Shown here: piece after piece, positions 48,479 through 57,018 of the stretch
How the letters are laid out: the number at the start of each line of letters is the position of its first letter
Numbering within the stretch: position 1 is the stretch's first letter
Assembly (NCBI GenBank): GCA_021325555.1
Contig: JAJPGY010000016.1
Coordinates: forward strand, 213,307-277,306
Direction of reading: 5' to 3'
Origin: Pseudomonadota bacterium
GTDB lineage: Bacteria > Cyanobacteriota > Vampirovibrionia > Obscuribacterales > Obscuribacteraceae
Length of the DNA: 64,000 nucleotides
Made by a program: the position numbers and the translations under genes
Notes under the pieces: model-generated
The model's input: only the letters and a program-made list of their open reading frames with translations
Databases searched by the model: none
What the model was told of the DNA's origin: nothing

Positions 48479-50185
48479 TTAATGCGCCGGCCCGGTCGAG
48501 GCTTCCCTGGCGGGGGCTTCCGGAATATGGTGCAACACCCATGTTGTCACGCCGTCGAGCAAAACAGGTGATTGCTGCGGCGTCTCGAAGATAAGATGCT
48601 CGGCCGTGCCGATGATCAGCAGCGTCTTGTCATCGACGCTCACACTGTCGAACATCTCATATGTGCCTTGCGGCTTTACCAGCCTGTCTTTCAGCCCTTG
48701 CACTATGAGTACCGGCGTCGTCTTGATGTTCTTGCATGATTCCGCTGCCTTGCGCATGAATGACGAGAAAGCCATCAGCTCATCCGGGGACAGATCCATC
48801 TTCGCTTTCGGATCCGCCCTCCACATCTCCTTGACGGCCTCGTGCGATGTCGCCTGCTCGGTCACCATCTTGCCGATATCAAAGGGCTCTTTCGGATTGC
48901 GCAGAAAATGTTTTGCCACAGCCCACGTCATGCGCCTCTGCCCGTATCTCTCCGGAGAAGGGACGGACGAGATCACCCCGCTCAAGCCGTTATTGATCTC
49001 GGCCGTGGCCTTAAGCACCAGCGCGCCGCCCATCGATTCGCCCAGCAGGAAGACCGGCACCCCGGGATTGCGCTCGTTGATCAATCCCAGCACGATTCTC
49101 AGATCGCTTACGCAATGGTCGAAGTGAGCATCCTCTTGCCCCGGCGCAGCGAGCCAGGCGCCGAAACCACGCACGTCCACGGCATAGATCACAAAACCGC
49201 GCCTGGCCATCTCCCGTCCGAAGAAATTGAAGGCGCGGTTCTCCAGCCCCAGTCCGTGCACGCACAAAATCGCCGCTTTGGGCGGCTGCTGGTCCGGCTC
49301 CCAGGAGATGAGGGGAAGCGAGCGCATTCTGAACTCGCAGGTCAGCCAGAGATACTCGGCCAGGGTGGCAGGCTGATTCTCCGCCAGGTAGCCGCGAAGA
49401 AAGGCCTCGTTGAGCGCCTCGAACGAGGGGAGGGCACCGGCCGCATGCAGTTGAGCTCGCACGGACAGCGCGCGGTCGAGCATGGCCTTTATGGAATCCC
49501 TCAGCGCCAGGCCTTCGGTCAGCTTTCCCAGGCGCTTGTAGACCTGGGCAAGCTCGAGCTGCGCCCAGAAATAAGAGGCCTGGTCGGAAAGCTCCCCGGA
49601 CTGGGCTCTCTGCCTGGTCAGGTCGACCAGTGTCTTGCCGTATGACTCCGCTGCCGCATAATCCCCCTGCTTGATCGCGCAACCCATCAACGACTCCAGC
49701 ACACAGGCGCGCACCGGAGCGAGCGCGTCCAGGTTGTCGCACAATGACAGGGCCGCCCTGTACTGCGTCGCGGCCGCACTGATGTCTCGCAGCTCGTAGT
49801 AACAGTCGCCCATGCGCTTGAGCAAGAGAACCTGCGCCCTGTCCTTCAAGGCTCCTTGTCTCTCGAGAAGATTCTTAACCCGCTGCAGGTAGCTGACGGC
49901 GCCCCTGTAGTTGCCGCGCTCCTGTTCCACGAATGCTTGCAGATAAACGAGGTTCGCATCCTGCTTGTCCGCGGCGATCTTCTTCTGCTCCGAAAGCAGC
50001 AAGGCGCGCGCCGCCTCCGGGTCTCCGTCCTGCAGATCTTGCAAAACCTGGTTTTGCGTGCTGTCCAGAGGAATCCTCGAAAGCTCCTCGGGAACCGTCC
50101 TCAGTTCCGCAAAGGCAGGACGAAGCATGCCCCCTATCAGAGCAACAAGAAGGAAAGTGGCGCGCGCCCGCCGTGCTGCGTTCAT
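48479..50185 (-). CDS. Secreted TPR-alpha/beta hydrolase fusion (serine hydrolase, S33/monoacylglycerol-lipase type)
   Basis: 568 residues. Residues 1-26 are a signal peptide ending at RPAFA. Residues about 45-260 form TPR-like helix pairs. Residues about 300-555 are an alpha/beta hydrolase: ILCVHGLGLENRAF (oxyanion region), nucleophile elbow GESMGG with Ser384, Asp500 in QGLKDRLV and His530 in TAEHLIF, a complete triad. The pattern resembles Hydrolase_4 (lysophospholipase or monoacylglycerol lipase). Export implies action on envelope lipids or external esters, with the TPR part for docking; the substrate is unknown. Such a fusion is uncommon among family members known to me. Confidence 0.88.
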   Translation of the reverse strand: MNAARRARATFLLVALIGGMLRPAFAELRTVPEELSRIPLDSTQNQVLQDLQDGDPEAARALLLSEQKKIAADKQDANLVYLQAFVEQERGNYRGAVSYLQRVKNLLERQGALKDRAQVLLLKRMGDCYYELRDISAAATQYRAALSLCDNLDALAPVRACVLESLMGCAIKQGDYAAAESYGKTLVDLTRQRAQSGELSDQASYFWAQLELAQVYKRLGKLTEGLALRDSIKAMLDRALSVRAQLHAAGALPSFEALNEAFLRGYLAENQPATLAEYLWLTCEFRMRSLPLISWEPDQQPPKAAILCVHGLGLENRAFNFFGREMARRGFVIYAVDVRGFGAWLAAPGQEDAHFDHCVSDLRIVLGLINERNPGVPVFLLGESMGGALVLKATAEINNGLSGVISSVPSPERYGQRRMTWAVAKHFLRNPKEPFDIGKMVTEQATSHEAVKEMWRADPKAKMDLSPDELMAFSSFMRKAAESCKNIKTTPVLIVQGLKDRLVKPQGTYEMFDSVSVDDKTLLIIGTAEHLIFETPQQSPVLLDGVTTWVLHHIPEAPAREASTGPAH

Positions 50186-50494
50186 CTGCTCGTCAGTCGC
50201 CGTAGTAAGTCAACATTCTACACGACGCGCCGGAACGTTTTGATCCGTTGCCTGTCTCTTGTGGTTGCTGGACGCGGATCTGTGAAGATGGTCCGCACTC
50301 GCGCAACAGTCCTTTCGCCGGTGAGCCTGCATGTGCGGGCAGGCGCAAGCGCGGCGTCCGGCGCCACCGGGCATTAGAACCAGAAGAGTCTCGGACGCTA
50401 CCGTCAGGAACACGACAGGCTCGCCAGGGCGATCGAGCTCAATTCCAACCAGTCGGCCTATCACTGCAACCCGGCTCTGGTACTGCTGACCTTC
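50186..50494. other. Intergenic region with a decayed TPR fragment
   Basis: 309 bases without an intact gene. The first 190 bases show nothing clear. The last part (50378-50491, plus strand) encodes a TPR-like remnant listed separately. Confidence 0.5.
50378..50491 (+). pseudogene. Remnant of a TPR protein gene
   Basis: After an in-frame stop (50375-50377), the plus strand reads LGRYRQEHDRLARAIELNSN followed by QSAYHCNPALVLL, an almost canonical TPR unit (Gly-Tyr, the AIELN-N turn, and the Tyr/Asn/Ala start of the next helix). There is no start codon, and the similarity fades by about 50490, where the immunity-like gene begins on the other strand. It looks like a leftover of a deleted TPR gene. 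Confidence 0.45.
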
Positions 50495-50848
50495 TCACAG
50501 CGCCTGTGCCATCATCTGCTCGTAGTAGGCCCGGTCTTCTTCGCTCAGGGAGAGCCTGTGGAAGCCGGGCCAGCGGAACCCCTGGCGGCAAGCGCGTTCC
50601 CAGATCACTCGAAAGTAATCAGGATCGAGCTTGTGGGTGGAAAAATCAAGGCCGCGATGCAGGAACGATCTGGCGATCCACAGGTCGCACAGGTGCTCGT
50701 ATGCGGCCGGGGTGAGCCCCTCGACCCGCTCGTCGGCCCAGACCAGGCAGTTCCTCATCTCGTCATAGGACGGCTTCAGGCTCGGGTCAAAGACCAGCGA
50801 CTCGATAAGGCCAAGATCCTCGCCCGTGAACAACGGCTCGAATTCCAT
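50495..50848 (-). CDS. Small acidic protein, candidate immunity protein
   Basis: 117 residues, acidic, rich in aromatic residues (MEFEPLFTGEDLGLIESLVF at the start; VIWERACRQGFRWPGFHRL later), mostly helical, without signal peptide or membrane segment. It starts 4 bases after the stop codon of the toxin-like gene, and the ribosome site AGGTGAG overlaps that stop, so translation is coupled. I do not recognise the family. Small acidic cytoplasmic proteins directly downstream of polymorphic-toxin-like genes are commonly immunity proteins; this assignment rests on layout and composition. Confidence 0.7.
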   Translation of the reverse strand: MEFEPLFTGEDLGLIESLVFDPSLKPSYDEMRNCLVWADERVEGLTPAAYEHLCDLWIARSFLHRGLDFSTHKLDPDYFRVIWERACRQGFRWPGFHRLSLSEEDRAYYEQMMAQAL

Positions 50849-50852
50849 GCGC

Positions 50853-52088
50853 TCACCTGCCGACCGCGATAACCAGGTTTAGCTTACCGTTAACCACCTG
50901 GAAAGCGTACGACTGCGCCCTGAGCCCGAGCAGCTCCAGGGCCCTGGCTCCGGTCCTGCCGAGGACCGTGTTTGCGGGATCCTCGCCGGCTGCGAAGGCA
51001 TTCAGCGTCGGCTGATTGATGATGCCCTTGAACACCAGGCTGCGGGTCGGCACCGCATTGTGCGCCTCGAGCGACCGGGCCAGGAAGTCGCCGCCCTGTC
51101 CGGGGGGAAGCTGCCCCCGGTATATGTCGGTGACCTCAACCACCCCGTTGCCCGGAAGCTCGGCCCGGAAGTACGCGCGCGGATCCCCGGCAATGGTCGC
51201 CCGTATGGAAAATTGATCGCTTCCCGTCTGCAGCCCCGGGATTTCGGTCCGCTCCGGTGGTCCGGCGGGCGGCAACCGATCGGCGACGTTCTCGCCGGCC
51301 TGCCCCAGGGCGCCCTCCCCGGTCTGTCCGGCGTCAGCTGCCACCGGCGCTGCCGGCCGGTTGAAAATCGCGTCCTTGAGGGAGCCCACGATGCCGCTGC
51401 TGGCGATGCGGGCGCCCGCTATGCCGCCCGCCAGCCCGGCCCCGACATCGACCGCGCCGCCCCCGAAGGACTGAAGCCCCTGCTCCGCCTGCCGGTCCTC
51501 GGTCGCCGAATAGGCGTCCGGGTTGGCTACCACGCCAGCGTCATGAATCCACTTGCCGGCATGGGTGGCCAGCTCGTAAGCCCCGACGCCGAGACCGATC
51601 ACCCCCGCCGTTACGGCGACCTCGGGCGCCAGCAAGCCGAGCCCGATGCCGATGCCGAGCCCGGCGGCGCCGCTGGCGGCAACCCTGCCGAAGTGATGGG
51701 TCACCTCGTTCCAGGCGCCGCTGCCCACAGACCCGGCCACGTTTTCCAGCCCCTGCAACCAGGAGTGGCTGGATTTATGGGGCTCGAAGACGTCGTTTAT
51801 GTTGGAGGCGACGATGGCCACCTTCCTGCCGCCGTCGCCATCCCTCACCGCCGTCAGGTGTCCCGACCCGTCGGTGCCGGTGAGCTCGAAACCGTCCAAC
51901 ATCCCCAGCGCGTGCAACCTGCCGTTCAGAGTTCCCAGATCAGCCGTGAGCTGCCGGGGGTTGTTCTTGTCCTGCTGCTCGAGCCGCTCTACCCCCCTGT
52001 ACACCTCGGTCAGATCGAGGCTGTGCCTGTCGTGCGCCGCAGTCGCAGCGTCCATCGTCTGCCTGAGCAGCTCCGCCTCACCGGCCAT
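50853..52088 (-). CDS. Candidate polymorphic toxin with hydrophobic Gly-rich middle
   Basis: 411 residues. The N-terminal 110 residues are helical (MAGEAELLRQTMDAATAAHD), then a short beta-rich stretch (DGFELTGTDGSGHLTAVRDG). A Gly/Ala-rich hydrophobic region (about 130-270: AASGAAGLGIGIGLGLLAPE, VIGLGVGAYELA, GAGLAGGIAGARIA) resembles the translocation or glycine-zipper regions of secreted toxins. A Pro-rich linker follows, then a compact C-terminal domain from about 305 (FRAELPGNGVVEVTDIYRG, GGDFLARSLEAHNAVPTRSL, VFKGIINQPTLNAF). I cannot assign an activity to that domain. The tightly linked small acidic gene downstream supports a toxin/immunity reading. No secretion-system gene is adjacent and no N-terminal signal peptide is present. 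Confidence 0.75.
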   Translation of the reverse strand: MAGEAELLRQTMDAATAAHDRHSLDLTEVYRGVERLEQQDKNNPRQLTADLGTLNGRLHALGMLDGFELTGTDGSGHLTAVRDGDGGRKVAIVASNINDVFEPHKSSHSWLQGLENVAGSVGSGAWNEVTHHFGRVAASGAAGLGIGIGLGLLAPEVAVTAGVIGLGVGAYELATHAGKWIHDAGVVANPDAYSATEDRQAEQGLQSFGGGAVDVGAGLAGGIAGARIASSGIVGSLKDAIFNRPAAPVAADAGQTGEGALGQAGENVADRLPPAGPPERTEIPGLQTGSDQFSIRATIAGDPRAYFRAELPGNGVVEVTDIYRGQLPPGQGGDFLARSLEAHNAVPTRSLVFKGIINQPTLNAFAAGEDPANTVLGRTGARALELLGLRAQSYAFQVVNGKLNLVIAVGR

Positions 52089-52178
52089 GGCTCACCGCCC
52101 CGCCGGTCGCCCGGGGCCATACAGGAGTATCGGGAAAGGTCATGCCGCGCGCACTTCTCCCTGGGGACCACATACATT

Positions 52179-52207
52179 CTTCTATACAGGGGCGACAAAT
52201 TTTTGAC
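52179..52207 (-). promoter_or_regulatory. Candidate promoter of the toxin/immunity operon
   Basis: On the minus strand TTGTCA (52202-52207) and TATAGA (52179-52184) are 17 bases apart, with TG just before the -10. The toxin-like start codon lies about 90 bases downstream. The rest of 52089-52312 shows no gene. Confidence 0.45.
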
Positions 52208-52312
52208 AATGGGATTATCCGCAGCGGCATCCTCACGAGAGGCGCGTTTTGCCCGGATTCGGGGTTCCCGTGATCGAAGCGGGCGGGACGCCCGCGCCGC
52301 CGGGGCTGCCGG

Positions 52313-53017
52313 TTATTTCGTTCTCAGGCCGGCAGCGTCGTGGGCGTTGTGCTCGAGGTCGGCGTCCAGTTTTTCCATGATCCGGTCCCACTTCCGGTAA
52401 AGGGACAGCATGTCACGATCCTTAACAACACCGCGACGCTCGTACTTTGCCTCCTCGCGGGCCGTGGACTCCAGCTGCTGGCTGAGCTCGGCTGCCTGAC
52501 CGTCCGTAATCCGGCCTTCCGCCAGCTCGGACTGGATCCGCGCCGCCACCTTCTGCCGGCGGTTGGCCAGGTCATTCTGGCGCGCGCCCATGACCACAGA
52601 CCGGGAAGACCGAGCGGCCAGGCGGCCGGCGGGCCCGCGCGATTCCCTGACCGCGGGGGACAACTGCTCTGGCATCTGAAGCGCCTGCGGCTGCCGCCTT
52701 CTGGCGGCAGCCGCCCCCACGCCGTTGCCCATCATCACCCGGCCAACGCTCTGCCCGGACGCGTCGAGGACCGTGCCGTCAGGGCGGATGGTCATGGTGT
52801 TGATGTCGAAGGGCATGCCGGGCACCGCCATTGTCACCCGTCCAACCACCTGTCCGGAAGCGTCCCGGATCTCGCCTGCCGAGTTGACGGAACCCGTGAA
52901 TTGCCCGGCGCCGCCTGCGATCGTTCCATTCTGCCCGCTCGCCCGAGGAACGACGAAGAGCCAGCCGGCGCACAGGGCCGCCGCCAGGGTGATGCTAATT
53001 CGTCCCATGATGCTCAT
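52313..53017 (-). CDS. Secreted protein with two DASGQ repeats and helical C-terminus
   Basis: About 234 residues from ATG 53017, which has AGGAGG 5 to 6 bases upstream; two other in-frame ATGs lie nearby. A signal peptide ends at RASGQ. The first part has two copies of a short beta motif, IRDASGQVVGRVTM and VLDASGQSVGRVMM. A basic Ala/Arg-rich linker follows. The last 90 residues are a charged helical domain (NRRQKVAARIQSELAEGRIT, LSQQLESTAREEAKYERRG) likely to form a coiled coil. It is probably periplasmic. I know no named family. It is followed after 169 bases by the kinase gene end on the same strand order (kinase is upstream). Confidence 0.7.
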   Translation of the reverse strand: MSIMGRISITLAAALCAGWLFVVPRASGQNGTIAGGAGQFTGSVNSAGEIRDASGQVVGRVTMAVPGMPFDINTMTIRPDGTVLDASGQSVGRVMMGNGVGAAAARRRQPQALQMPEQLSPAVRESRGPAGRLAARSSRSVVMGARQNDLANRRQKVAARIQSELAEGRITDGQAAELSQQLESTAREEAKYERRGVVKDRDMLSLYRKWDRIMEKLDADLEHNAHDAAGLRTK

Positions 53018-53143
53018 CTCCATCCTCCTCTCCCCCGCACAAGCCCGACGGGCGCGGCGTGCCGCGTGTTCCGCGCCGGAAGAGAGGTGTAAAGCTTGGT
53101 GTCCGGGCCTCTGTCTGCAGTAAGCGACAAAGGCGGAGAGGCG

Positions 53144-54835
53144 CTAAATGGCGGCGGCGACGGCAAGCCTTATCTCCAGGCTCGTCGGCGAGCCCTTGAT
53201 GCCCTGGCCCCAGGCACCGTATATGGTGAGTACTCCTGATTTAAGGGCCACGCGCCGGTCGTACAGGTGCGGCACATTCTCGACCCTGATCTCCGTGATC
53301 GCGTGTTCGAGCACCTGCCCGTCGTGGCGCTGGGCGACCTCGGACATCGCCTCGCGGATCTCCTCGAGCCCCGTGTACTCGAAGGTCTCGAGGGCCGTGG
53401 GGTCGCCGGCGAAGCTGGACCAGTCTATGTTCCAGCGAATAGCGATGCCGGTTGCCCGATTCACGTCCCGGCTCGCCCTGGGCACGGATACGGACTGCAG
53501 ATGAGCCAGGCGCCGCTGTGCCTTGCGCAGCAACGCCGGCGCGGTCATGGCCAGCGATTTCGTGCGGGCCGCCTGCTTGTCCGCGTGGTGCGGAGCCTGA
53601 TGCCCGCTCTTGCCCGCTTCGGCCGGCGCCTTGTTTCCGGGCGGCACCGGCGCGATCCCGGGCGACACCGCATCTGGTGCGTGACCGGCCGGCTTCTCCA
53701 GTTTGCTCTTGCTCCCCGCAAGGACTGACCTGTCAGGTGATACAACCGCGGCGGCGGAGGGACCCTTCGATGGCCCGGCCGCGGGAAACGGCTGCGTCAC
53801 GCCGGTCATAATCTGAGGACGCTCGGTGTGATCCGCCGTTTTTCCCAGGTACACGGCCAGCGCAATCCCGCCCAGCACTATTGCTGCCGGCAGGAGAAAC
53901 ACGGCCGGTGAAAGCGGCGGCAGGCGACCGTCACCGGCGGCCTGCCCGGAGCCGGCACCGGCCGGCCGGAAACGAGACAGCTCCTCCGACACTGCGGCCA
54001 CCGACTGATAACGTTCGTCAGGGCTCTTGGCCATGCACTTGAGAACAATGTTCTCCAGCGCCTCGGGCACGCCGTGATCCGGACGGACCTCCGCGAAGGA
54101 AGGCGGCTGCTGCTGAATGTGCTTGATTATCGTCTGGATCGGATTTTCGCCTTCCACCGGCCTGTGACCGGTCAGAACCTGGAACATCAAGCAGCCGAGC
54201 GAATAAACATCGGACCTGGCGTCGACGCTCTGCCCCATGCACTGCTCCGGGCTTGCGTAATACGGGCTGCCGAAGATCTCGCCGCTTCCCGTCAGCTCCT
54301 GAACGTTCTCTCCCGGCTTGGCGATAACCTTGGCTATGCCGAAATCAACTATCTTCACCAGCTCCGCACCCTCGTGGTTCACCAGCATGACGTTGGCGGG
54401 CTTCAAGTCGCGGTGGACCAGCCCCTTTTCGTGCGCATACAGGAGCCCGGCGCAGATCTGCCGGAAAATTCCGATCGCGCGCGGGATGTCGATGCGCTCG
54501 TGGCTGTCCAGCAACTCCGACAGGCTGACGCCGTCGACAAAATCCATGACGATGAACGGGTATCCCTCCTCGGTCTCGCCATAGTCGTACACCGAGGTCA
54601 GGTTCACGTGCGACAGAGAGCCGGCAATCTTGGCCTCCTGCAAGAAGCGCTGGCAGATTCGCTTATCCTCATCGTGCCTCCGCCACAGCACCTTGACCGC
54701 ATAGTGCCGCCCGACCTGCTTGTGTCGCGCCAGAAAAACGCAGCCCATGCCCCCCTGACCGATGATCTTCAGGAGCTCATAGCGGCCCGCCAGCGTGGCG
54801 CCTGCATCTATGGGGTGGGATTTCTGTTGAGCCAT
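53144..54835 (-). CDS. Hanks-type Ser/Thr protein kinase with one transmembrane segment
   Basis: 563 residues. The kinase domain (about 19-280) has all key motifs: Gly loop GQGGMGCVF (26-34), Lys48 in YAVKVL, catalytic HRDLKPANVM (141-150), DFGIAK (164-169), and SPEQ of the APE region. A membrane segment lies at about 310-331 (FLLPAAIVLGGIALAVYLG), followed by a Pro/Ala/Lys-rich extracytoplasmic linker and a folded C-terminal domain of about 95 residues (IAIRWNIDWSSFAG to the end) that is not PASTA and that I cannot name. It probably phosphorylates cytoplasmic targets in response to an envelope signal. It starts 9 bases after the ribbon-helix-helix gene. A PP2C phosphatase 3.4 kb away could reverse its action. 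Confidence 0.95.
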   Translation of the reverse strand: MAQQKSHPIDAGATLAGRYELLKIIGQGGMGCVFLARHKQVGRHYAVKVLWRRHDEDKRICQRFLQEAKIAGSLSHVNLTSVYDYGETEEGYPFIVMDFVDGVSLSELLDSHERIDIPRAIGIFRQICAGLLYAHEKGLVHRDLKPANVMLVNHEGAELVKIVDFGIAKVIAKPGENVQELTGSGEIFGSPYYASPEQCMGQSVDARSDVYSLGCLMFQVLTGHRPVEGENPIQTIIKHIQQQPPSFAEVRPDHGVPEALENIVLKCMAKSPDERYQSVAAVSEELSRFRPAGAGSGQAAGDGRLPPLSPAVFLLPAAIVLGGIALAVYLGKTADHTERPQIMTGVTQPFPAAGPSKGPSAAAVVSPDRSVLAGSKSKLEKPAGHAPDAVSPGIAPVPPGNKAPAEAGKSGHQAPHHADKQAARTKSLAMTAPALLRKAQRRLAHLQSVSVPRASRDVNRATGIAIRWNIDWSSFAGDPTALETFEYTGLEEIREAMSEVAQRHDGQVLEHAITEIRVENVPHLYDRRVALKSGVLTIYGAWGQGIKGSPTSLEIRLAVAAAI

Positions 54836-54844
54836 TTGCGCGCG

Positions 54845-55054
54845 CTATCTATCCTCCGGAACGGATGCCGCAGCCTTCAAATCCACCATACACTGACGAT
54901 AGACGACCTGCTTGATGTAGGTCTGGTAAGGCACGCCCATGAGCCTGGCGGCCCGTTTCACCAGGTCGAGCTGCTCCCTGCCCCAGCGAAAATTCACCCT
55001 GGCCTCGGTCTCGCTGCCGTTGGAATCTTCCAGCTCGTTCCTGCCTGCCACCAT
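54845..55054 (-). CDS. Ribbon-helix-helix (CopG-like) DNA-binding protein
   Basis: 69 residues. A polar N-terminus leads into EARVNFRWGREQLDLVKRAA then LMGVPYQTYIKQVVYRQ, which fits a CopG/BrnA-type ribbon-helix-helix: one beta strand, then two helices with the GvPYQTyI turn. Such proteins are usually antitoxins or autoregulators. No toxin gene is adjacent; instead the Ser/Thr kinase gene follows 9 bases later in the same direction, so the two are co-transcribed. GAGGGG lies 8 bases before the ATG. Confidence 0.78.
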   Translation of the reverse strand: MVAGRNELEDSNGSETEARVNFRWGREQLDLVKRAARLMGVPYQTYIKQVVYRQCMVDLKAAASVPEDR

Positions 55055-55176
55055 ATTAAGTGCCCCTCAACCGGTAAGAAGTACCAGTTGCCCTGACAAC
55101 CGCCATAAGCCCAGCCATTACCAGTCTAGACCCGCGGTGGCAATTGTCAATACTATTGCCGCTCGGGGAGCCGTGC

Positions 55177-55182
55177 TAAAAT
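55177..55182 (+). promoter_or_regulatory. Candidate extended -10 promoter of the small secreted protein gene
   Basis: TGC followed by TAAAAT (55177-55182) forms an extended -10 element; TTGCCG at 55156-55161 is a poorly spaced -35 (15 bases). The start codon is at 55270. Confidence 0.35.
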
Positions 55183-55269
55183 TCATTGGCGTTTGCGGCT
55201 TACTAGTTAAATTGATGAGTCTCAACCCAGTAGTCCGCGTGAGGTGTCAAGAATACTTGAGGTAAAGAT

Positions 55270-55461
55270 ATGAAGAAATTCGTGACTTTGTTGTCCTTAG
55301 CAGCCGTGATGACCTGTACTGCGCAGTCGGGTGCCTACGCTGACAATATGCTGACGACCGGCGCGAAGAAGGTCGGTACCGCCGTTGTGTGGCCGTTCAA
55401 GAAGCTCGGCCAGGGCCTGAAGTGGTGCGGCAACGGCATCAAGCACATGTTCGGGAAGTAA
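55270..55461 (+). CDS. Small secreted protein (63 residues)
   Basis: A signal peptide (MKKFVTLLSLAAVMTCTAQS to about residue 24) is followed by a mature part of about 38 residues, basic and amphipathic with Trp and one Cys (VWPFKKLGQGLKWCGNGIKH). GAGG lies 8 to 9 bases upstream of the ATG. The mature part looks like a cationic amphipathic peptide, but no family is recognised. It is transcribed divergently from the RHH-kinase pair. Confidence 0.75.
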   Translation: MKKFVTLLSLAAVMTCTAQSGAYADNMLTTGAKKVGTAVVWPFKKLGQGLKWCGNGIKHMFGK

Positions 55462-55488
55462 TCCATCGCACTTGAGCCGCAACTGATC

Positions 55489-55524
55489 GAGGCGCTGTCT
55501 ACAACGACGGCGCCTCATTTTATT
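55489..55524 (+). terminator. Candidate terminator after the small secreted protein gene
   Basis: GAGGCGC and GCGCCTC (55489-55495 and 55510-55516) can pair around a 14-base loop, followed by ATTTTATT. It overlaps the last codons of the convergent gene, so it may serve only the plus strand. Confidence 0.45.
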
Positions 55525-56602
55525 CGGAAGTCTTCTGCGGCGGCAACACAATCCGCTCCAGCGGCGGCGGCCCGGCGTCGTCGCCGGGCACAGGCGCGGT
55601 GCCGCGCATCGGGGGGCTGTATGCGGGCGCCGGATCAGGAGCCAGGGTCGTGCTCGCCACCGGATAAGGGATCGCCGGTCTCGCGGCCGCATCCGGCGTG
55701 CCGGCTGGTCTGACGGCCGATCCTGCAGCGGCATCCGGTTTCGGGGCCGGCTTCGAGACGGTTGACCTGGACGTTACAGCCGACCTCATCGCCGCCGGGG
55801 CCGGTGGCTTCAAGGCGCGCAGTTGATCGAGCACCGGCGGCGGCAGACCCTCCGGCAGGCTGCAGGCGGTGGGCGGGGGCGGCGGCACGAATGTGGGCGG
55901 CGGTGGCGGGATGAACATCCCCCGCGACTGAGGCTCACCGGACTTGCGCGTTGACCTTACTGCCGGTTTTGCCCTCAAAGAAGCGGCCGGCTTCCGGCGC
56001 TCCTGGCTGGCGGGGGGAAGGCGAGCGGCAGACTGCGCGGCAGGAGCGCTCACGGCCCTCGGCGCGGCCGGCGAGGGATGGTGGAGGGCGATGATCTTAT
56101 GCGGGGTGACCAGGCTGTGAGCGCTTACCGGTTTGGGCAGCGGCTTCCACTCAGACAGCCTGCCCAACGGTCCGGTGAGCGAGGCATAGAAACCGCCCGC
56201 CGCGATGAGCGCGATCACGACGACGACCAAACCGAGGTTCGTCTCCGAATCCACCCGGGAATAGCTCACCGTTACCGGCTCTTCATACGCCCTTTCATAA
56301 GCGTCGCGAGCCGGTGGCGGCGGCGGATCGTCATCGTTGTAGAAGCTCAGGGACAGCACCACGTTGGTGCCATCGGACAACCGCAGCGCCAGATCGGAAA
56401 CCGACGCCCGCTCGTCGTCGCTGAGCGGAACGCTGGTGCGGGCCGCCAGACAGACAACGCGGTTCGAGCCCGGGCGCACGATGCGCTTGGCCAGCGCTAC
56501 CTGGACTGAAGGAACAAGCTCGCGCGAAGCGTCGACGAACCGCTCGACCACCGCACTTTCATCAGGTGTCGATCCGGGCAGGATAAGCTCAGTTCCGGAC
56601 AT
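55520..56602 (-). CDS. Single-pass membrane protein with long Pro-rich region
   Basis: About 360 residues from ATG 56602 (GAGG 9 bases upstream; an ATG five codons earlier is possible). Residues 1-100 form a small alpha/beta cytoplasmic domain (VERFVDASRELVPSVQVALA, RLSDGTNVVLSLSFYNDDD). A membrane segment is at about 125-145 (LGLVVVVIALIAAGGFYASL). The remaining 215 residues are Pro/Ala-rich with PPPPPTFVPPPPPT and Arg/Lys patches, probably an extended periplasmic spacer. The layout recalls TonB-like or peptidoglycan-spanning linkers, but no TonB C-terminal domain is present. Function unknown. Confidence 0.72.
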   Translation of the reverse strand: MSGTELILPGSTPDESAVVERFVDASRELVPSVQVALAKRIVRPGSNRVVCLAARTSVPLSDDERASVSDLALRLSDGTNVVLSLSFYNDDDPPPPPARDAYERAYEEPVTVSYSRVDSETNLGLVVVVIALIAAGGFYASLTGPLGRLSEWKPLPKPVSAHSLVTPHKIIALHHPSPAAPRAVSAPAAQSAARLPPASQERRKPAASLRAKPAVRSTRKSGEPQSRGMFIPPPPPTFVPPPPPTACSLPEGLPPPVLDQLRALKPPAPAAMRSAVTSRSTVSKPAPKPDAAAGSAVRPAGTPDAAARPAIPYPVASTTLAPDPAPAYSPPMRGTAPVPGDDAGPPPLERIVLPPQKTSE

Positions 56603-57018
56603 ACTCACTACCCTCATCGACCGGCGACCGTACCGCAGTCTTCTAACGACGAGCGGCCCGGTCCGGAACCGGGAGCTTGACTCGGTCTGGCCGTGCGGCC
56701 GCCGCTATGAGTCCATTCATAGCACGTTTTGGCAAATCGTGTCTGTAAGCCCCCCGACGATCCACGAGCGCCGGCAGCTTCCCCATCGAGTCCGTCTGCC
56801 GGGCCCGGGAGTGCCAGCAATTATCGCGGCAGGCCATCAGCTTCTCATGCCGTGGATCGCAGGCCAGACGGTCGCCGGTGAAAAGGAACCGTTCCTTATA
56901 TAGCGGCACCATGTGCCTGCGGGTGTGTCTGGGGCTTAAGAAGCAAGATCCTCGGGGCTGCTCTGCGTGATATGATGCCTCCGCCGTGTCACCGGCTGAT
57001 TGCAAAAGGAGGAGGACA
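56603..57018. other. Gene-free divergent region
   Basis: 416 bases between the Pro-rich membrane protein (minus) and the Mop-like gene (plus). A near-perfect palindrome AAGGAAC-C-GTTCCTT lies at 56883-56897, followed by TATATA; it could be an operator. No convincing gene is seen in either strand. Confidence 0.45.

Noticed and set aside
50210..50464. Minus-strand frame of 84 codons with a plausible-looking start (IGRLVGIELDRPGEPVVFL)
   Set aside because: It lies opposite the TPR remnant, whose pattern is much more convincing, and ends in an Arg/His/Cys-rich tail typical of antisense.
51060..52400. Plus-strand frame of 446 codons opposite the toxin-like gene
   Set aside because: Arg/Gly/Pro-rich antisense product without domains. 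The minus gene has operon context and a promoter.
54074..55096. Plus-strand frame opposite the kinase gene
   Set aside because: Antisense of an unambiguous Hanks-type kinase.
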